Shown: piece by piece, positions 60,402 through 64,000 of the stretch
Position numbering within the stretch: position 1 is the first letter of the stretch
Layout of the letters: every line of letters starts with the position of its first letter
From: JAPPLG01 sp965199935
GTDB lineage: Bacteria > Bdellovibrionota > Bdellovibrionia > Bdellovibrionales > UBA1609
Direction of reading: 5' to 3'
Length of the DNA: 64,000 bases
Assembly (NCBI GenBank): GCA_965199935.1
Contig: CBDATD010000002.1
Span: 1 to 64,000, forward strand
Notes under the pieces: model-generated
Told to the model about the DNA's origin: nothing
The model's database searches: none
Seen by the model: the letters and a program-made list of their open reading frames with translations, nothing else
Program-made: the position numbers and the translations under genes

Positions 60402-60596
60402 GGATAGAGTAAAAGCCTCATTTTAAGAGGATTTTAACAAAAGACGAGTTTTTTCTGTGATGAACCTAATAAAAAAAACTAAAAAATATATTCTGATTTA
60501 GATTTTAAGTCGTTAAACCAACCAAAAACGAAAGACTGAGCGGTAGAGTCTGCCTGACTCTAACCTTGTTACACAGGTTGTTTTAAAGGAGTAGTA

Positions 60597-61556
60597 TTAT
60601 TTTTTTTGGAACAATAGTAAAATAAGGCCAATCATCTTTTCTTTATCTTGGGGGTTGCTTTCTGCAATTAATAAAGTCAAAGCTGTTAAAGCCGGCGGTG
60701 TTAGACCAGCCGGCAGTTTTGAAACTTTTTGCAAGAACCAAATAAAAGCAAAAGCACCGCTCCTTTTATTTCCATCGGAAAACGGATGGTTTTTCACTAT
60801 AAAATACAAAAGATGCGCTGATTTTTCTTCAAGTGTCGCATACAAATCCTGTCCGCCAAAAGATTGAAAAACATTTCCTACAATTCCGGCTAAAGCATTT
60901 GTTTGCCTTTCCTGTCCGAACAAATGAGTAGCTTGCTTTTCAGACATAAGCTTTTTCTTTAGTTGTTTTAAAGCAGTATTTAATTCTTCGGCCGTAAAAT
61001 GCGCTTGTTTTTTTGTAAAACCTTTCTTAGGAAATTTGTTTTTATCGTAAGATTCCAAAGAAAACCATGTGTGGGAAAAAGCTTTAATAAGCTCCATGGC
61101 TGACTGGACAGAGATAGCTTGATCTGCAGGTACAAGGCTTTTTATATCTTCTAAAGTGTTTTGAAATTTTCGATAATTTTTAGCCAGCTGTTTTTTATTG
61201 ATTGTATAGCCTTCTAAAAGGTGCTGTTTTAAGGTTTTAGTGGCCCAGATGCGAAACTGTGTGGCTTGTGTGGAATCCACCCTATAACCCACTGATAAAA
61301 TCATATCTAAGTTATAGTAATCTACTTGATATGTTTTTCCGTCTGAGGCAGTTGTTGCAATTTTTGCAACAACTGATTTTTCCTTTAATTCCAGTGATTT
61401 ATAGATGTTTTTGATGTGTCTGGAAATAACAGACTTATCCCGGCCAAAAAGCTCAGCAATCTGGTTTAAACTGCCCCAAATCGTGTCTTTTTTAAAGTCA
61501 CCCCGAAACTCAATCTTTCCGCTTCTGGCCTGATAAATAACAATATTTTTATTCAT
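60597..61556 (-). CDS. RhuM-like protein with C-terminal Fic/Doc domain
   Basis: ATG 61556 follows GAGGGAATT on the minus strand; 319 aa. A longer frame to 61700 would overlap the neighbouring gene. The N-terminal RhuM/virulence domain has DTIWGSLNQIAELFGRDKSV, SRHIKNIYKSLEL, TYQVDYYNLDMILSVGYRVD and ATQFRIWATKTLKQHLLEGY. The C-terminal Fic domain carries the intact active-site motif HPFSDGNKRSG. Fic enzymes AMPylate or otherwise modify proteins, and Doc-type members are toxins. No separate antitoxin was found beside it; an inhibitory helix within the protein is possible. It sits inside the tRNA-Asp island. Confidence 0.92.
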   Translation of the reverse strand: MNKNIVIYQARSGKIEFRGDFKKDTIWGSLNQIAELFGRDKSVISRHIKNIYKSLELKEKSVVAKIATTASDGKTYQVDYYNLDMILSVGYRVDSTQATQFRIWATKTLKQHLLEGYTINKKQLAKNYRKFQNTLEDIKSLVPADQAISVQSAMELIKAFSHTWFSLESYDKNKFPKKGFTKKQAHFTAEELNTALKQLKKKLMSEKQATHLFGQERQTNALAGIVGNVFQSFGGQDLYATLEEKSAHLLYFIVKNHPFSDGNKRSGAFAFIWFLQKVSKLPAGLTPPALTALTLLIAESNPQDKEKMIGLILLLFQKK

Positions 61557-61563
61557 AATTCCC

Positions 61564-61974
61564 TCATTTTTTATAAACAAACCATTTCGCCCTTTCAGGA
61601 CCGCTACCGCCTGAATGCCCATCACAACTTTGAATTTTAATCTCTCTTGTTTCAGTTCTTTGAGCTTCTTTTTTTGATTCATAAATACCAATGATTTCAC
61701 ATTCTATGACAGTGTGTTGCTCCTTGTTTTCATATTTATTCATCCAGTAAGTTAACCGGTCTTTTGGCTTATGAGACATTCCAATTCTGCAATAAGTATC
61801 TTTTTCCAAAAAAACAGACTCATCTACAAGTCTAGGTTCATCTTTCAATTCAGGTTCATTTATAAATTCAAAAAATAGAAGAATAGCCGACACTATAAGA
61901 AATACAAGATATGCAAGCGGCTTTTGGTAGCTGAACTGTTTATAAAAGAGAGGATTGAATTTTCTAAATTTCAT
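61564..61974 (-). CDS. Membrane-anchored GIY-YIG-like small protein
   Basis: The 136-aa product has one TM helix at about 17-36 (QKPLAYLVFLIVSAILLFFE), an acidic linker, then YCRIGMSHKPKDRLTYWMNK, IGIYESKKEAQRTETREI and GHSGGSGPERAKWFVYKK. The order R-I-G-M..P..R..W, then E, then GG..W.VY matches a GIY-YIG-related domain seen in mobile-element proteins, but the fold assignment is by pattern only. It ends 7 bp before the Fic gene's start, so the two are likely one transcript. Confidence 0.65.
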   Translation of the reverse strand: MKFRKFNPLFYKQFSYQKPLAYLVFLIVSAILLFFEFINEPELKDEPRLVDESVFLEKDTYCRIGMSHKPKDRLTYWMNKYENKEQHTVIECEIIGIYESKKEAQRTETREIKIQSCDGHSGGSGPERAKWFVYKK

Positions 61975-62509
61975 TATTTTTTTATGTAACCATACAAAAT
62001 CTACATTATTATAAAAAAATTTTAAGGATTAAACATATCTATATATTTACACTATTGTAAAACAAGCTTCAAATTTTTTCTGATGATATGAAAAATGTAA
62101 AAAAAGATCTTAATATAGCTAATATTTTAGGGTTTTGATACTTTATGTAGTCTGGGTGTTATCTCTTTAAAATTGATCGAGAGGTTTGGTTCTTTTCTAA
62201 AATTTTAACGGGATTTTCCGGTTACGATAGGTTATCAGCGGTTACTAGTGGGTGAATAGGAGCGGTTTTGGTTAGTTTTGGGCTTATTTTTCGGCCTTAA
62301 AATGCCGTTTTTAGTCCCGTCCACCCCGCCACTGCTTTTTTAACTCATTGAAAACACTAGGATTTTTTGGGGTGAAATAAAATTTTGCGTGATTTTTTTA
62401 AGCTGTAATAAATAACTTTACTTAGTTTTACTCAATAATGAAAACTTTAATATAGTGCATTGGACCTCGTTTTTATCTCTTTTTTTTGGAGGCAGTCTCT
62501 TTTTGAGAG
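61975..62509. other. Island right flank, no gene
   Basis: 535 bp, AT-rich, without a credible frame. It contains the right 19-bp repeat (62313-62331). The sequence left of it (62180-62310) is richer in G and T and could be the remnant of a mobile-element end. Nothing else is recognised. Confidence 0.6.
62313..62331. repeat. Right attachment-like repeat (tRNA-Asp 3' end)
   Basis: Exact second copy of AGTCCCGTCCACCCCGCCA, 2457 bp from the tRNA copy. The rest of the tRNA is absent here, which is the usual result of integration into a tRNA 3' end. Confidence 0.85.
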
Positions 62510-63208
62510 TCAGGAATATTTCCATTCAAAGATTTTATATTCACTAGGCTCACTACTTTGAATTATTTTAAATTGCATTCCATTTGGAACAAAAATAATT
62601 TTTTTAAAAATCTTCCTTATATAAAATAATAATTGATCCTCATTGCTTTCAATTTTTTTAAAAATAGGTTTGTTTATATAGTCTTTGTCCATTTTCATGA
62701 TGATTGATTCGTAAGCTATTGCAAGCCAATATCCTTCATATTTGCATTTGTTCTTTTTTGATAAAATACTAACTAAGCGATCATATATAAATAGTTTTAT
62801 GTTTTCTGCTTTAGTACCGTCTGAAAAAATTTGGTCATTGAATTTTCGATCAAAGTTTTCAAACACAAAAGTTCTTGAAAATTTATCTTTTTCTTTCATA
62901 TCTTTTTCTCTCTGTTCATCTAAAATTCTAGAAATTTCTATTTTCTGCTCAGTTGCTTCATTAAAGTATAGAATTCCATCAAAGTGATGATCTAATGTGT
63001 GATTTCCAGTCCATTTTACATGAGATGCTTTATAATGTTTTGCTAAGTCTAAAAGAACAGAAGTTTCATCACAAGCCGTTTGCATTCCTTTTATTTTTGT
63101 CAAAGGGTTTTCTTGTTGTATGCTATCTTTGATAAAATTAGAGAGTTCTTTTTCAAAAACAGTCACTGGCAGTTTTTTTTGAAAAGTTTCATAAAAGCGT
63201 TGTACCAT
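62510..63208 (-). CDS. Accessory protein of unknown function beside a DNA methyltransferase
   Basis: Not recognised. The 232-aa AT-rich product has no signal peptide. The stretch SHVKWTGNHTLDHHFDGILY followed by FNEATEQKIEISRI has an acidic-then-E-x-K spacing that could belong to a PD-(D/E)XK nuclease, but this is weak. Basic, aromatic segments follow (YEGYWLAIAYESIIMKMDKD). Its position, divergent from and 288 bp away from a C5-cytosine methyltransferase, makes a restriction or accessory role worth testing. Confidence 0.6.
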   Translation of the reverse strand: MVQRFYETFQKKLPVTVFEKELSNFIKDSIQQENPLTKIKGMQTACDETSVLLDLAKHYKASHVKWTGNHTLDHHFDGILYFNEATEQKIEISRILDEQREKDMKEKDKFSRTFVFENFDRKFNDQIFSDGTKAENIKLFIYDRLVSILSKKNKCKYEGYWLAIAYESIIMKMDKDYINKPIFKKIESNEDQLLFYIRKIFKKIIFVPNGMQFKIIQSSEPSEYKIFEWKYS

Positions 63209-63496
63209 TTAATGATATTCTCATATTTATGTTAAAGTTATAATTCAAAAAATCTGTCTAAATTAGTTATCAACGGGGTGACAGGTGAAGCTGTCAGGCA
63301 AAAACACTCAAAAAAGAAGTCTTTTTATCTTGTAAATCAGGAACTTATCTTACAGTACTCAAAGTGTAATCATAAAAAATGCCTTATTTGGCAAGTAAGG
63401 TAGCTTTTCAAGGTTTCTCTGAGTTCATAATGCAATACATTACTATAGTTGTTAAGGTAATTCTGTAAGTGTATTTTTACAAATAGGAAGGTCTCT

Positions 63497-64000
63497 ATGA
63501 AAGAACCCACTTTTGTTGATCTATTTTCTGGAATTGGCGGCTTTAGATTGGGCATGGAAAAAGCTGGTTTTTAGATGTGTATTTTCTGTTGAGATAAACA
63601 AACACTGTCAAGAAGTCTATAGAAAGAATTTTAAGGATATTCCTGAAACAGATATAACAAAAATACCCTTATCTAGTATTCCAAAACATGAAGTATTAAC
63701 TGCCGGCTTTCCATGTCAATCCTTTAGTATTTGCGGCAAAAGAAAAGGCTTTAAAGATGAAAGAGGGAATTTATTTTTTTCGCATTTGTGAGATCATTCA
63801 ATTAAAACAGCCAAAGTTAGTTTTTTTGGAAAATGTCAAATATTTAATTTACCACAACAATGGAGAAACTTTGAGACAGATGTTATCCGAATTATGTGAA
63901 CTTGGTTATTATGTGAATTTTAAAATTTTAAACTCTCTTCATTTTGGAGTACCCCAAAATAGAGAAAGAATCATTATTATATCTTCAAATGAATTAAAAC
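63497..64000 (+). pseudogene. DNA C5-cytosine methyltransferase, frameshifted, runs off the window
   Basis: ATG 63497 follows AGGAAGG. Motif I is perfect (TFVDLFSGIGGFRLGMEKAG) but the frame hits a TAG after GF. Dropping one T from the TTTTT at about 63568-63572 restores RCVFSVEINKHCQEVYRKNF, and motif IV GFPCQSFSICGKRKGF follows. A second extra T, in the seven-T run at 63774-63780, breaks GNLFF. Beyond it RICEIIQLKQPK, motif VI FLENV and motif VIII GVPQNRERIIII are intact to the window edge. The gene is either newly inactivated, phase-variable at T-tracts, or affected by homopolymer sequencing errors. Confidence 0.85.

Noticed and set aside
61557..61700. Longer N terminus for the RhuM-Fic gene
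   Set aside because: It overlaps the GIY-YIG-like gene, and the shorter start has a good Shine-Dalgarno and matches the family's beginning.

Overview
The window reads as a chromosomal segment of a Gram-negative bacterium, most likely a member of the Bdellovibrionota or a relative formerly placed in Deltaproteobacteria. This is inferred from the gene mix and was not tested by a search: many signal-peptide and lipobox proteins of unknown family, GYF_2-TM-TPR and zinc-ribbon-TM-TPR proteins, a CpaF-secretin pair, NfeD plus slipin, a prs-rplY-pth-ychF run and a lysine-rich SWIB protein. Core genes are of moderate GC; three stretches (about 33.4-35.6 kb, 59.9-62.5 kb and 62.5-64 kb) are AT-rich accessory DNA.

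Layout. 0-3.7 kb: clpX (no zinc domain, altered IGF loop) and lon. 3.7-4.3 kb: four copies of a 137-bp nested palindrome. 4.4-10.2 kb: a two-gene exported cassette (1304-aa coiled-coil/Gly-zipper protein and a helical-repeat lipoprotein), followed by a decayed 5' copy of the second gene. 10.2-15.1 kb: ankyrin protein, DoxX and two unknown exported proteins. 15.1-19.2 kb: aspS, running into cpaF, whose 3' end overlaps it antisense, then a secretin. 19.4-25.4 kb: a Gly/Pro-repeat protein, PBP4-type dacB, an OppA-like protein and an LspA-like/HAMP-like membrane protein.

25.4-32.3 kb (minus strand) is one apparent operon: HATPase sensor, GGDEF-like protein, alr, purH (with a palindromic element inserted in frame), GYF_2-TPR. 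32.5-33.4 kb holds rpsD and rpmG, followed by an AT-rich island of gene debris with one repeat-bearing ORF. 35.6-44 kb: a TraB/ChaN-like lipoprotein, then prs-rplY-pth-ychF-oppA-oppB-oppC. 44.3-49.3 kb: an LRR protein, then rph-rdgB-pyrE-uvrC. 49.4-59.7 kb: lipoproteins, nfeD-slipin, a Xer recombinase, a Zn-ribbon TPR protein, hydrolase-bolA, the SWIB protein, map and orn.

The right end is a hotspot at tRNA-Asp. The last 19 bases of the tRNA recur as an exact direct repeat 2457 bp downstream, bracketing a broken Rpn-family nuclease gene, a RhuM-Fic protein and a membrane-anchored GIY-YIG-like protein. Beyond it lie an unknown gene and a divergent C5-cytosine methyltransferase carrying two single-T frameshifts.

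At several genes (lon, aspS, prs and others) a sigma70-like -10 box lies only 5-9 nt from the start codon, suggesting leaderless or near-leaderless transcripts. A family of GCGAAAGC-type palindromes is scattered between genes and has entered one coding sequence.
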